64,000 nt of DNA from Bin18 sp965242795. Its GTDB lineage: Bacteria; Desulfobacterota; Binatia; Bin18. The notes below the pieces were generated by a model. The model did not search any database, had not been told where the DNA came from, and worked only from the letters and a program-made list of their open reading frames with translations. The stretch spans positions 434,001-498,000 of the forward strand of contig OZ251505.1 in NCBI GenBank assembly GCA_965242795.1. The letters run 5' to 3'. The stretch's first letter is position 1, and each line of letters starts with the position of its first letter. Shown piece by piece: positions 18,284 to 27,578 of this stretch. Both the position numbers and the translations under genes were made by a program.

Positions 18284-19393
18284 ATGAAGGCGCGCGCCGC
18301 GGTCGCCTGGGAAGCCGGCAGACCGCTGGAGGTGGAGGAAGTCGACGTCCAAGGGCCGCAAGCCGGAGAAGTCCTGGTGCAGATCAAGGCGACCGGCGTG
18401 TGCCATACCGACGCCTTCACGCTGTCCGGGGACGATCCCGAAGGCGTCTTTCCCGCGATTCTCGGCCACGAAGGCGGCGGGGTCGTCGTCGAGGTCGGCC
18501 GGGACGTGACGAGCGTCCGCGAGGGCGACCACGTGATCCCGCTGTACACGCCCGAAGACCCGAACTGCCCGTTCATCCGCTCCGGCAAAACCAATCTGTG
18601 CCAGACCATCCGCGGCACCCAGGGCCGCGGGCTGATGCCCGACGAGACCACCCGCTTTTCCTCCAAGGGCAAGCCCATCTTCCACTACATGGGCACCAGC
18701 ACGTTCAGCGAGTTCACGGTCCTGCCCGAGATCAGCACCGCGGTCGTGCGGAAAGACGCCCCGCTCGAGCAAGTCTGCCTGCTGGGATGCGGGGTCACGA
18801 CCGGCATCGGCGCGGTCAAGAACACCGCGAAAGTCGAACCGGGCAGCACGGTCGCGGTTTTCGGCCTGGGCGGAATCGGGCTGGCCGTGGTCGTCGGCTC
18901 GGTCATGGCGCAGGCCGGCCGCATCATCGCCATCGACACGAATCCGGGCAAATTCGACTTGGCGCGCAAGTTCGGCGCCACGGACGTCGTCGACCCGGCC
19001 GACCACACGGACCCGATCCAGGACGTGATCGTCGAGATGACCGACGGTGGCGTCGATTATTCGTTCGAGTGCATCGGCAACGTGCACACCATGCGCGCGG
19101 CGCTGGAGTGCTGCCACAAGGGCTGGGGCGAATCGACGATCATCGGCGTGGCCGGCGCCGGCCAGGAGATCGCCACGCGGCCGTTCATGCTCGTGACCGG
19201 CAGGGTATGGCGCGGCACCGCGTTCGGCGGCGTCAAGGGCCGCTCCGAGTTGCCCTGGTTCGTGGAACGCGCCATGACCGGCGAGATCCCGCTCGACGAC
19301 TTCATCACCCACACCATGCCGCTGGACGACATCAACACGGCCTTCGACCTCATGCACGAGGGGAAGAGCATCCGCTCGGTCGTGCACTATTGA
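18284..19393 (+). CDS. frmA: S-(hydroxymethyl)glutathione dehydrogenase / class III alcohol dehydrogenase
   Basis: 369 residues, closely following FrmA/AdhC throughout (GVCHTDAFTLSGDDPEG, LGHEGGG, LLGCGVTTGIGAV, AVFGLGGIGL, AFGGVKGRSELP). It oxidises the formaldehyde-glutathione adduct with NAD. Catalytic-zinc ligands are present (C in GVCHTD, H in GHEGG, C in GCGV). The structural-zinc loop is altered: where the family has four Cys, this protein has Asp, Cys, Ile and Cys (TPEDPNCPFIRSGKTNLC). GAAAGGA precedes the ATG. No frmB esterase is adjacent. Confidence 0.95.
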   Translation: MKARAAVAWEAGRPLEVEEVDVQGPQAGEVLVQIKATGVCHTDAFTLSGDDPEGVFPAILGHEGGGVVVEVGRDVTSVREGDHVIPLYTPEDPNCPFIRSGKTNLCQTIRGTQGRGLMPDETTRFSSKGKPIFHYMGTSTFSEFTVLPEISTAVVRKDAPLEQVCLLGCGVTTGIGAVKNTAKVEPGSTVAVFGLGGIGLAVVVGSVMAQAGRIIAIDTNPGKFDLARKFGATDVVDPADHTDPIQDVIVEMTDGGVDYSFECIGNVHTMRAALECCHKGWGESTIIGVAGAGQEIATRPFMLVTGRVWRGTAFGGVKGRSELPWFVERAMTGEIPLDDFITHTMPLDDINTAFDLMHEGKSIRSVVHY

Positions 19394-19421
19394 CCCCGCC
19401 CCACACCGCGGCGACCGGCCC

Positions 19422-22097
19422 TCAACGCGCCCCGCGGCCGGGCGGGGGAATGATCTTCTCGATCAGGCTCAGGCGCACCCGCGGCGCGGCGTAGGAGCCC
19501 GTTATCTTGAACGGGAGCGCCGTCAATTCATCCGCACTCCGGGCGACCAGCTTGCCGGCCAGCGGGACCTTCTCGACGACGCTGGTAATGCCGCGCAGCG
19601 GAATGACGCGCGTCGTGAGATCGACCGTTTCGTCCTGCAACCGGACCTCGCCCCAGGTATCGAGCCGGACGGCCTGCCCGACCAGGGACAGGTTGTCGGT
19701 CGTCAGCTTCCCCTGCCCGAGCGTCAGGTCGCCGGCGAGCGACGAGAAGCCGAGCCCTTCGCCGGGAATTTCCGGCAGGACGAAACTCAGAATGCTTTGC
19801 AAGCTGAGCGCCGTCCAGAGCCGGACCAGAATCGGGACCCGTTTGGCCACGCCGTCCCGGAACGCGACGGCCAACTCGCCGGCCCAATCCGCGGGTTCGT
19901 TCCACGCTTCCCAGTGGGCGATTTCCAGCGTGCCGCTCGCGTCGAGCGTGCCCGACACCACGTCCGTGGGATGTCCCAACACGGCGAAGAACGGCCCGGC
20001 CTCCGCGCCACTGATGCGCGGCGCCACGGACAGCGCGTTGGAGTCGAGCCAGAGGGTAGCGGTCCCGGCGATCTGTCCCTCCGCAACGCCGGCCTCGGCA
20101 AGCGCGAAATCGACCTGCCGGGCGTGGCGGTGCACGGAAAGGTGCACGTCCTCCGCGGAAAAGTCCCCATACCGGACCCGGGCGCAGCGGGCGTCGAGAT
20201 GGACGTCGGGGCGGGTTTCTCGAACCTGCGTGTCCGGCTCCGGGTCGTCCGCGCCGAACCGCAACACCGGTTCGAGGTCCATGTCTTCGCAGGCCAGCGT
20301 GATCGACACGTCCAGCGGGTCGAAGCTGCGGACCTCGGCCGAACCACTGAGACGATTGCCGGACAGGCTGCCGTCCGCCACCTCGACGCGAGCCGCCGCA
20401 CCGTTCCACGACACCTGCCCGGTTACAATGTCGAGGGGAGCAAACGCGGTGGCGACATCTACGCGCGCGTGGCCGAGATTGAGGCGCCCGCTGGTATGCA
20501 GCCCCTCGGATTCCGGGCCGAAGCGGGCGTGCAGTTCGCCGTCCAGCCGGCCGGTCGAGGGCCACGAGCCGCCGTCGGGCAGCAGCGCGGCAACGTCACT
20601 CATGCGCGCATGCGGCACCGCCACGTGCAGGCGGCCGCGGCGGCTTGCGGCGAACGGGTCGAATATCTCGCCGTTCAGCACGCCGCGCGACTCGCCCAGG
20701 CGAAACGCGATGTCCTCCAGCACGGCCTGTTGCGGCGTGACGCGGACCAATCCGTTCACGTCCGATACGGCCGTCTCCCATTCGGGTAGCCGAAGACCGG
20801 CAGACTGCCAGCGTAAGGTCGCGGCAAAAACTGTCGGGCCGTGCCGGTTCTGCGGGCCGGAGACCGGCATCTCGGCCTGCAACTCCACGTCCACATGACC
20901 CCCATCCGCGGAAATGGACGAGGCGAACGCGGCGGTCTCGGCAAGGCGACCGGACAGCGTCTCGATCCGGCCCTCAATCACCAGCGCCGCCATGTCCGCT
21001 GCGGATGATCCGAACAGTCCGGCTGGTGACGGGCGTTCGGACTTCTCGGACACGCGAACCGGGGACGGCCAGCTCAGTTCGTCAATCGTGATGCGCCCCT
21101 TGTGTACGTCGAGGTGGGGAAATTGCGCAGTGCGGATGTCGAGCACCCCGCGGGCGCGGGTTCGACCGGCCTCGGGCGTGACGTAGCTTCCCGAAAAATC
21201 GATGTTGGCCCGCGGCCATTCCGCGTCGAACCACTCGCCGAGTTCACGCAGCGCAACGTTCTCCAACACGACGTCGCCTTGCCAGAGAACGCCTTCTGCC
21301 TCTCCGACCGCGGCTTCCTGCGCCGCGGACCGATCTCCCGATCTGGTGTCCAGCGTCAGCCTGCCCATTTCGCCCTGCCGGCCGAGGTCCGCGGCGAACC
21401 GGGCGGAGACGTCGCGCCGACCGCCGACCGCGACTCGCAGTCCGGCGTTGCTGAAAACCACCGGTGGCGTGCCGTATCGCTGCGTGAGGACGACCTCGGC
21501 TCGATCCACGACGATGCGCCGCACGCTCAGTCGCGGGGAGAACCAGCCCTCGTCCGTGGGTTCGGCTTCGACGGTCCCAGAGGGCGGAAGCGCGGACCAT
21601 GTCGGGCCGGAGAACAGGCCGGCGAGGAACGCAGCAGAAGGCACGGCCGGAATGCCCTGTTCGGCGGGCAGCGGGGAAGCTTCCGCGGTCGGGGCCGCGA
21701 GACGGAGGCTCGGTTGTAGACAGTAGATGCGCCGAAACAGGAGTTCGCCACGCCACAACGCCCAGAAATCGAGCGAAAGATCGAGCCGTTGCGCAGTCAG
21801 AGACTGGCCGGGCGCGCCCAGGTCCTGCACCGCCACGTCCGCGAACCGGATGCCCAAGCCCCGCCTGAACGACAGTCGGCTCGAACCGATGTCCACCTCG
21901 GCACCCAGCCAGGTTTCGATTTCGCGTTCGAGCACCGCGACGTAGCGCTCGCCGGACAGAAACCAGCCGAGCCCGGCCAATGCGGCCAATACCGAACCGA
22001 AGAGGACGACGGCCGCGCCGAACACCCACCGCCGCCAACGCGGAGGGCGGCGGCGCTCCGCGGGGGGCGCGTCGTCAGGGCGACGGGACCGAGGCAT
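19422..22097 (-). CDS. AsmA/YhdP-like inner-membrane anchored envelope protein
   Basis: 891 residues. A basic N terminus, one transmembrane anchor (about 22-48, VFGAAVVLFGSVLAALAG) and a long beta-rich periplasmic region with the AsmA N-terminal pattern (LGAEVDIGSSRLSFRRGLG). The C-terminal AsmA-like region contains LGQGKLTTDNLSLVGQAV and ends with a basic-hydrophobic helix. AsmA-type proteins are thought to bridge the envelope and move phospholipids to the outer membrane. The gene begins 17 bp after an alpha/beta-hydrolase gene on the same strand, suggesting an operon. Confidence 0.85.
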   Translation of the reverse strand: MPRSRRPDDAPPAERRRPPRWRRWVFGAAVVLFGSVLAALAGLGWFLSGERYVAVLEREIETWLGAEVDIGSSRLSFRRGLGIRFADVAVQDLGAPGQSLTAQRLDLSLDFWALWRGELLFRRIYCLQPSLRLAAPTAEASPLPAEQGIPAVPSAAFLAGLFSGPTWSALPPSGTVEAEPTDEGWFSPRLSVRRIVVDRAEVVLTQRYGTPPVVFSNAGLRVAVGGRRDVSARFAADLGRQGEMGRLTLDTRSGDRSAAQEAAVGEAEGVLWQGDVVLENVALRELGEWFDAEWPRANIDFSGSYVTPEAGRTRARGVLDIRTAQFPHLDVHKGRITIDELSWPSPVRVSEKSERPSPAGLFGSSAADMAALVIEGRIETLSGRLAETAAFASSISADGGHVDVELQAEMPVSGPQNRHGPTVFAATLRWQSAGLRLPEWETAVSDVNGLVRVTPQQAVLEDIAFRLGESRGVLNGEIFDPFAASRRGRLHVAVPHARMSDVAALLPDGGSWPSTGRLDGELHARFGPESEGLHTSGRLNLGHARVDVATAFAPLDIVTGQVSWNGAAARVEVADGSLSGNRLSGSAEVRSFDPLDVSITLACEDMDLEPVLRFGADDPEPDTQVRETRPDVHLDARCARVRYGDFSAEDVHLSVHRHARQVDFALAEAGVAEGQIAGTATLWLDSNALSVAPRISGAEAGPFFAVLGHPTDVVSGTLDASGTLEIAHWEAWNEPADWAGELAVAFRDGVAKRVPILVRLWTALSLQSILSFVLPEIPGEGLGFSSLAGDLTLGQGKLTTDNLSLVGQAVRLDTWGEVRLQDETVDLTTRVIPLRGITSVVEKVPLAGKLVARSADELTALPFKITGSYAAPRVRLSLIEKIIPPPGRGAR

Positions 22098-22114
22098 GTC
22101 TCTCGATGCCCGAT

Positions 22115-22975
22115 CTACCGAGATGCCGCGCCGTCGGGCGGCGGGTCGGCGACGAACTCGGCGATGGTCTCGAAATACGCATGGCCCACGACTTCGTAGA
22201 GACCGACGTGGCCGCCGGCCGGAACCGGGGAGAATCGCTTGGGCGGTGCAGCCGCCTCGTACAGCGCGCGGCCTTGCGCGAACGGTACGGTCTGATCCCG
22301 CGTCCCGTGCAGGATGAGCTTCGGGACGTCCAGTTCCGCGAGGGACCGCGCGGAATCCAGTTCGCCTTTCACCAGAAAGGCCAGCGGCGGCAGGACGCGG
22401 CGCGCCATCGCGTGCAGCGAATAGAACGGCGCCTCCAGGATGAGGCGGTCCGGGGCGCGGGGAGCCGGGTCCTGCCGGGTTCCCTTCCGAGCGGCCCGAA
22501 TTTCCGCGGCCAGCGCCACGGCGACCGCGGCGCCCAGGGACTCGCCGTGGAAGACCAACCGCTTCTCGCGCGCCCAACCCCGTTCGTGCACCATGTCCAG
22601 CACGGCCCGCCCGTCCGAGAGGATACCCGGAATGGACGGCCTCCCGCGGCTCCATCCGTAGCCTTGATAATCGAACACCACGTGGCTGCCGCCGACGTGC
22701 TCTCGCATCAGGCGGACGTGTTCGAGCCGGTCCTGGATGTTCCCCGCGTTCCCGTGGAACCAGACGAACAGCAGGTCCCCCGGGCCGCGGACGTACCACC
22801 CATGCACGAGCGAACCCTCGCCGAACCGGACGTCTTCGTAGTCGAGTCCATAAGCCGCGGGCGTGACTTCGATGCCGACGCGGGGATGGAAGAGCAGCGC
22901 GTTCTTGAGCCATTCGACCGGCGCCCCGAGCACCGATGCCGCCAGGGTACTCCAGCCGAGAAGGGAGTGCGTCAT
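22115..22975 (-). CDS. Alpha/beta hydrolase (serine aminopeptidase S33 / BEM46-like)
   Basis: 286 residues from the ATG that begins a hydrophobic membrane anchor or signal (MTHSLLGWSTLAASVLG). The hydrolase core is clear: WFHGNAGNIQDR (oxyanion region), FDYQGYGWSRG, nucleophile elbow FHGESLGAAVA, LHGTRDQTVPF with the acidic residue, and GGHVGLYE with the His. This layout matches BEM46/ABHD13-like membrane-associated esterases. It is upstream of the AsmA-like gene, hinting at a lipid-related role. Confidence 0.88.
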   Translation of the reverse strand: MTHSLLGWSTLAASVLGAPVEWLKNALLFHPRVGIEVTPAAYGLDYEDVRFGEGSLVHGWYVRGPGDLLFVWFHGNAGNIQDRLEHVRLMREHVGGSHVVFDYQGYGWSRGRPSIPGILSDGRAVLDMVHERGWAREKRLVFHGESLGAAVAVALAAEIRAARKGTRQDPAPRAPDRLILEAPFYSLHAMARRVLPPLAFLVKGELDSARSLAELDVPKLILHGTRDQTVPFAQGRALYEAAAPPKRFSPVPAGGHVGLYEVVGHAYFETIAEFVADPPPDGAASR

Positions 22976-23166
22976 ACTCTTCGACGGGCAGGGAACGTAT
23001 GCGACTTGGACGACGGAGTCCTGATCGAACTGAAAGAAAGATAAACGAGCATGTCGCGGACCGGAAGATGGTGCAGCGGCCACCCGCAAAGAGCGCGAAG
23101 CGCTCACCCGGCGCCGAGCAGAGAGGAAAATCACCAGAAGACGATTTCTGGTCCTGGAATGCCGCG

Positions 23167-23985
23167 TCAGTCGATCCCCAAGCAGGCCAGGATCTGGTGG
23201 CGAACGTCTTGCTTGCTGGGCGCCAGCTTTGCGCGGAGCGCGGCCCGAAGATAGACGCGCAGATTGGGAATGCTGCGCAGCGCTGGCATCTCGAAACTCT
23301 GCAGCACCCGATGCAGGGTTTCGGATGTGCGCGATGGGAAGTGGTCGAGACTGCTGCGGACGATTTTCAAAAATAATCCGTGGTGGGCAAGTTCGTCATG
23401 GGCGATCCGGCGGAAACACTCGGACGCACCGACTTCGTACCCTCGTTCGCTTTCTTCGGGCGTGGCCGCGGGAGGCAATCCGTACTCACGCCGAACCCGC
23501 GCGCGGACTCCCACATAGTGGAGATAGGTCGCCCACTCCTGCACCATCGAATACACGGTGGCGCCGAGCGGCGCTTCCAGACCGGCATGATCGTGTGCGT
23601 TCCAAGCGACATCGTGCGCGCGATTCAGATACGCTCGGATCTGCGTCTCCGTGCGCACGCCGGAATGCTGCAATGCGAGTTCCAACGCGGCACCGTGGCG
23701 GGCCTCTTCCGCCCCCCACTGGAGTTGCAGGTTACGTCGGGTCCGATCGCGGTCGAACAGTTCGAGCCCGACTCGCGTATATTCCGCCACGTGTTCTTCC
23801 ACGCTCAGGGAACCTTCGATCAAGGTGACCGTCTCCGTGCTCAGCCTGCCTCCGAGCGGCTCCATTTCTTCGAGAGGAAAATCGTGCCACGGGGACCAGT
23901 TCCGTGTCTTCATGGATTTCTGGAAAAACCGCATGACATGCTCCGAAATTTCCTGCTCGAAGGTCGGCTGTCTCACCTCGGACAT
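23167..23985 (-). CDS. Acyl-[acyl-carrier-protein] desaturase-like diiron protein
   Basis: 272 residues with the ferritin-like diiron motifs of soluble acyl-ACP desaturases: an early Glu-rich helix (SLSVEEHVAEYTR), EEARHGAALELAL and the second cluster DELAHHGLFLK. The family inserts a double bond in ACP-bound fatty acids using ferredoxin and oxygen. A near-perfect ribosome site AAAGGAGG precedes the ATG. The protein is shorter than plant enzymes (~360) but close to bacterial DesA-type proteins. Position of desaturation cannot be told. Confidence 0.85.
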   Translation of the reverse strand: MSEVRQPTFEQEISEHVMRFFQKSMKTRNWSPWHDFPLEEMEPLGGRLSTETVTLIEGSLSVEEHVAEYTRVGLELFDRDRTRRNLQLQWGAEEARHGAALELALQHSGVRTETQIRAYLNRAHDVAWNAHDHAGLEAPLGATVYSMVQEWATYLHYVGVRARVRREYGLPPAATPEESERGYEVGASECFRRIAHDELAHHGLFLKIVRSSLDHFPSRTSETLHRVLQSFEMPALRSIPNLRVYLRAALRAKLAPSKQDVRHQILACLGID

Positions 23986-24086
23986 ACTCCTCCTTTTCCG
24001 TTGGACTTCCTCCCGCCAACGGTGTCGGGGAAGCGTCCACGGGAAGGAAAAGACCATCCCTTCCCGGTCTGCCGAATAAGGGAAAA

Positions 24087-25397
24087 TCAGAATGTGTAGC
24101 CCAGGTTACCGGTGACCGAATCGTAATCGCGCCCAAAGGTATAGGTCACACCCAACGAGAGCTTGTCCGTCAAGAATCCGAGGAAATCGACGGGTGATCC
24201 GACGCTCAGCGAAAGCTCGTGAAAGTGGTTCAAATACAAATCCGTCCCAGCCAGATAGGTGTGAGCGTACGAGGCGTCCACTTCCAGATTATGGTCTCCG
24301 AAGATTTTGAGACCGAGCGGGTGAGAGAACATCACCCCGTTCTTGAACGCGGTATTTCGAATGTCCGGATTGAAGCTGTAATCTCCGATGGAGAGCTTCA
24401 ACGTCTGATAGCGACCGATCATATTTCCCAGCACGATCTTCGTTCGCTTGCTCAGTCCGAGGTTGCCCACCGGCAGGTGTTCCGCCAAGTTGTACTTGCT
24501 CGTCATAGAGCCGCCGATGATCTGGCCGACGGAGGCCGCGTCGTACGAGCCCGTCAGACCGTATGCTAGCGACGCCGTGACTGCCCAATTCCGCATGACC
24601 GGGACCGTCAGACCGGCTCCAGGGGCCACACTGTAAACGTCTGCGCCCTCGATGTCGACATAGGTCAGCGGAAGTTTGAACGTCAGTTTCGTGCCGGGCC
24701 AGCGGTCGAGTTTCAGGGTGTACTTGAGCGGAGCCGTCAGGCTCGTTCCACGAAACCCCCCGGCTTTGAAGCTCCCGCCATTGATCTGCAGACCGATTAA
24801 ATTGGTCGTACCCTGTGTGCCCCCCGGGTCGTGAAGGGTCGTCCGGTCGGTAGCGAAGCCTCCGTCGTTGAAAGCGCTGTTGAGCAATGTCGATTGCAAG
24901 CTGTTCGGATTGCCGGCAATCGGGTCCACCGGAGAAACGCGCGCAAGTTCTTTTTGGATGCGGTCGAGAATGTTTGCCCCATCCTTCTCCAGAAAATCGA
25001 CGAACTCATCAACGCTGTCGTCCCGCGTGGCACCCATGAAGCTTTTATCGATGTTCAGTGATTCCACCTGGAAATGCAGAACGGTACTGTCCTTCTCGAA
25101 TTGGGCGCGCATGTCCAATCCGCGGAAATTGATGTCGCCGACAACCGCAAGGGAATCGTCGTAGGTAGGAAAGATAGCGTTCAGTGGGTCGCTCTCGGCA
25201 AAGCGCATTACGTCTTCGGCTCGGGAGAATCCGCGCACGTCGCTATCCATATATGCCGTTCCCTGGCCAATGACGACGTCGACGGTGAACAGATCTGCCC
25301 CCAAAGTCTCGGTTGGAGACACCGGCACTATGCAGAGCACCGTCAGTAAAAGGAGACCCGCCCAGCTTCTTCCCTTGTGCTTGCTGTTTTTCGACAT
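24087..25397 (-). CDS. Predicted outer-membrane beta-barrel protein
   Basis: 436 residues. A signal peptide spans 1-~34 (basic start, LLLLTVLCIVPV, cleavage near LGADL). The C-terminal ~240 residues alternate hydrophobic and polar residues in a manner typical of beta strands and the protein ends in aromatic Phe (GNLGYTF), the outer-membrane sorting signature. The middle (~100-165) is charged and helical. No family is recognised with certainty. AGGAAGG precedes the ATG, and a good sigma-70-type promoter lies 65 bp upstream. It is divergent from an XRE regulator that may control it. Confidence 0.72.
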   Translation of the reverse strand: MSKNSKHKGRSWAGLLLLTVLCIVPVSPTETLGADLFTVDVVIGQGTAYMDSDVRGFSRAEDVMRFAESDPLNAIFPTYDDSLAVVGDINFRGLDMRAQFEKDSTVLHFQVESLNIDKSFMGATRDDSVDEFVDFLEKDGANILDRIQKELARVSPVDPIAGNPNSLQSTLLNSAFNDGGFATDRTTLHDPGGTQGTTNLIGLQINGGSFKAGGFRGTSLTAPLKYTLKLDRWPGTKLTFKLPLTYVDIEGADVYSVAPGAGLTVPVMRNWAVTASLAYGLTGSYDAASVGQIIGGSMTSKYNLAEHLPVGNLGLSKRTKIVLGNMIGRYQTLKLSIGDYSFNPDIRNTAFKNGVMFSHPLGLKIFGDHNLEVDASYAHTYLAGTDLYLNHFHELSLSVGSPVDFLGFLTDKLSLGVTYTFGRDYDSVTGNLGYTF

Positions 25398-25468
25398 ACC
25401 CCTTCCTTCCTCGTTGAAACAGGCTCCAGGACGAGCCCATCTCGCGCCTGGATTCGAGAGACGAAGGG

Positions 25469-25498
25469 ATTCTACGTCCAGCAAGCAGTATTTATCAA
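25469..25498 (-). promoter_or_regulatory. Sigma-70-type promoter of the outer-membrane protein gene
   Basis: Reading the minus strand, -35 TTGATA (25498-25493), an 18-bp spacer and -10 TAGAAT (25474-25469). Expected transcript start is near 25462, about 65 nt before the ATG at 25397. The region is conspicuously AT-rich and also contains tandem TTTAT elements (25503-25528) that could serve the divergent XRE gene, including a TATGAT at 25527-25532. Confidence 0.55.
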
Positions 25499-25577
25499 GT
25501 AATTTATGTCTGTCAAACGGTTTATTTATGATTCGCGATTTCCCACACTGCGTCCACGTTCCGAGGCACTGCGTGAT

Positions 25578-25898
25578 ATGGAAGAGCGAAAACTGTTGGG
25601 GCGACGCATCAAAACCTTAAGAAAATCAAAGGGTTACACGCAAGAGCAGCTTGCCGAGATCATCCATGCGAACGTCAAATACCTTGCCGGGATTGAACGG
25701 GGAGAGGCGAATCCGACGATCTCGCTGCTCGAACGAATCTCTTCGGGCCTGAATTTGCCGCTGTTCGAACTATTTCAATATGCCGAGACAGGGATGTCTC
25801 CGGCACAGCTTCGGGAAACGCTGGATCGACTTGTTGTCGAGGCGAAAGATGAAGACCTGCCCCGTTTGACCCGTATTTTCAGGGTCCTGGTCCGCTAA
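25578..25898 (+). CDS. XRE-family HTH transcriptional regulator
   Basis: 106 residues from the ATG at 25578 (an ATG at 25506 in frame would add 24 residues that do not look like the family). The helix-turn-helix is clear: LGRRIKTLRKSKGYTQEQLAEI, then the recognition part ANVKYLAGIERGEANPTISLLERI. The C-terminal tail is short and helical. Neither start has a strong ribosome site. It is divergent from the outer-membrane protein gene and may repress it or itself through the AT-rich region between them; no inverted operator was identified. Confidence 0.85.
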   Translation: MEERKLLGRRIKTLRKSKGYTQEQLAEIIHANVKYLAGIERGEANPTISLLERISSGLNLPLFELFQYAETGMSPAQLRETLDRLVVEAKDEDLPRLTRIFRVLVR

Positions 25899-25983
25899 CG
25901 GCACTATAATGGATTCGGCGTCGGACTTCGAGAATCGAATATACGGCCACGGAGCCTGTTCGTCCGGCTACTCGGGCCGCACC

Positions 25984-26415
25984 TTACTTCTTCCCGTACA
26001 GGCCGCTGCGGTCTTCCAGCAGGTCGCTCGGCGCCAACGTGTCTTCGGGGCTCTCCTGGCCGCTGACGAAGCGATAGCTCGCCAGGATCAGAGCGTCGGT
26101 CGCTTCTTCGTCGGCCAAGGTTTCGGCGCTGAGGGCCAGATATTCGCGCATCGCGATCTTTCCGGCGCCCGGACGGAATATCGCGCCCGCGCCGCGGGTA
26201 CATGCCTGCGCAAGCTGGGCGGCAGGCAGCTTGAGGGCCAAGTCGCCGGCGAGCAGAAAGCAGAACGGGTTCCCGCCTGCGTAATAACACAAGCCACCGA
26301 ACATGCGGCGGCGGGTCACGCCCTTGAGCGCCAGCCGCGAGAGCGCCTCGTCGAACGTGAGTTGGTGGCGCGGCGGCGGGCGTTTCGTCGTGGCGTGGGG
26401 CGCTTTTCGTGCCAT
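25984..26415 (-). CDS. TfoX/Sxy N-terminal domain protein
   Basis: 143 residues with the TfoX_N core: FDEALSRLALKGVTRRRMFGGLCYYAGG followed by FCFLLAGDLALKLP and the closing segment AMREYLALSAETLADEE. Only the N-terminal domain is present, as in many small bacterial homologues; the competence-regulator role of full TfoX should not be assumed. An Ala/Arg/Pro-rich N-terminal extension precedes the domain. The next gene upstream on this strand encodes a membrane protein, 34 bp away. Confidence 0.85.
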   Translation of the reverse strand: MARKAPHATTKRPPPRHQLTFDEALSRLALKGVTRRRMFGGLCYYAGGNPFCFLLAGDLALKLPAAQLAQACTRGAGAIFRPGAGKIAMREYLALSAETLADEEATDALILASYRFVSGQESPEDTLAPSDLLEDRSGLYGKK

Positions 26416-26449
26416 GCCGATGTCGGGCGGAGCGAGTGGCGACGCGCGT

Positions 26450-26923
26450 TCAGGGCAACGCTCGGACCGTCTCCTCCTCGACGATGCCGGGCGCGGGCGT
26501 CAGACCCAGCCCGACCAGCAGCCAGAGCAGGATCAGCCCGCACACGACGCCGATCCCCACCGCGCCCCAGTGCGAGGCCATCTCGCCGCCACGTTCGATA
26601 TGCGCGGCAATCGCCCGGCCTTGGAGACGGGTCGCCAGTAGATACATGATGGCAACCTGCACCAGGACGAGCAGCGCCTCGAGGAGACGCAGGTCGGATG
26701 GAACCAGACCGCCCAGCGTCACCGAGGCGCACGTGAGCAAGCCCGTCCACAGCAGGATCTGAGGAATGACGCCCGGTTGCGCCAGCCGCTGACAGTTGAG
26801 CGACAGCACGACCCCGCCCGCGATCGGCGAGCCGAGAAACGTCGCCAGTACGACGGCCAACACCGAGTACAGCCGCTCCGACGTGACGTCGGTCGTCCGG
26901 CGAGGCAAGTCGGTGGGCGGCAT
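26450..26923 (-). CDS. Four-helix integral membrane protein, hypothetical
   Basis: 157 residues with four hydrophobic segments (about 20-45, 55-75, 82-98 and 120-143). The last segment GVVCGLILLWLLVGLG is strongly hydrophobic. No family is recognised. It sits 34 bp upstream of the TfoX-like gene on the same strand, so the two may form a small operon. The upstream ribosome site is weak. Confidence 0.65.
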   Translation of the reverse strand: MPPTDLPRRTTDVTSERLYSVLAVVLATFLGSPIAGGVVLSLNCQRLAQPGVIPQILLWTGLLTCASVTLGGLVPSDLRLLEALLVLVQVAIMYLLATRLQGRAIAAHIERGGEMASHWGAVGIGVVCGLILLWLLVGLGLTPAPGIVEEETVRALP

Positions 26924-27138
26924 GACGGCGTTCGAATCGTGGATGCCTGAGCGGGGGAGATGTCAGGCAGGGCTTGAATACGCGCCCGAAGCTACCCGCT
27001 GCCCGATGACAATTCAAGCGGAGCCTAGGGCAATGCGTCAGGAGAGGATGGGCATCCTTCCCCCATCTCGACTTCCGTCGAAGTGACGAATAGGAGGCGG
27101 GTAAGGACCACGAGAGGAAAACGGAAAGGTCGCCGTTT

Positions 27139-27363
27139 GTAGGGGCGAAAAATCTTTCGCCCCCCCGCCCGCATCCAGAACCTGTACTGTGATTGGTGAG
27201 CCCGGTCCCCGAGCGTGGAGGAGGGAGACGAAGGAGGTGGACTCCGCAGGCAGTACTCCCCCGGGGTTCGTTTTGACAAGCTCAACGAACTTGAGGGAGG
27301 CACTGAGCGCGGCGCAGGGGTTTTGCTTTCTGCCCCTTCTCCCTCTGGGAGAGGGCTAGGGTG
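27139..27363. repeat. Three different repeat elements in the gap before the enoyl-CoA hydratase gene
   Basis: The 655-bp gap 26924-27578 contains no convincing gene. It holds a hairpin GGGGCGAAA-AATC-TTTCGCCCC (27142-27163), a copy of the TTCGA(CA)AGCTCAACGAAC repeat (27266-27297) and a CTCCCTCTGGGAGAGGG element (27332-27363). A relative of the last lies at 38998-39029. Confidence 0.75.
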
Positions 27364-27578
27364 ATGGGTCTGGGCGTGGTCCGAAGGATTCAGGTGGGAA
27401 CGACTCCGGCTATCAAGGGCGACGCATGCGGCGTCCTCCGCAACGAATCGCGGCAAGACTCTCACGGAAACCTCCCCCGCTAAGCTGTCGGACCGTCGCT
27501 TGCCAAGCGGTGGCGAATACCGCGACGGGGATGTATGCAGAATCCGTTCAACAATCACGACAGACAGGAGACGGGACC

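Noticed and set aside
22098..22913. An upstream extension of the AsmA-like protein
   Set aside because: It overlaps the alpha/beta-hydrolase gene in another frame and is Arg/Pro/Gly-rich; the transmembrane anchor follows the ATG at 22097.
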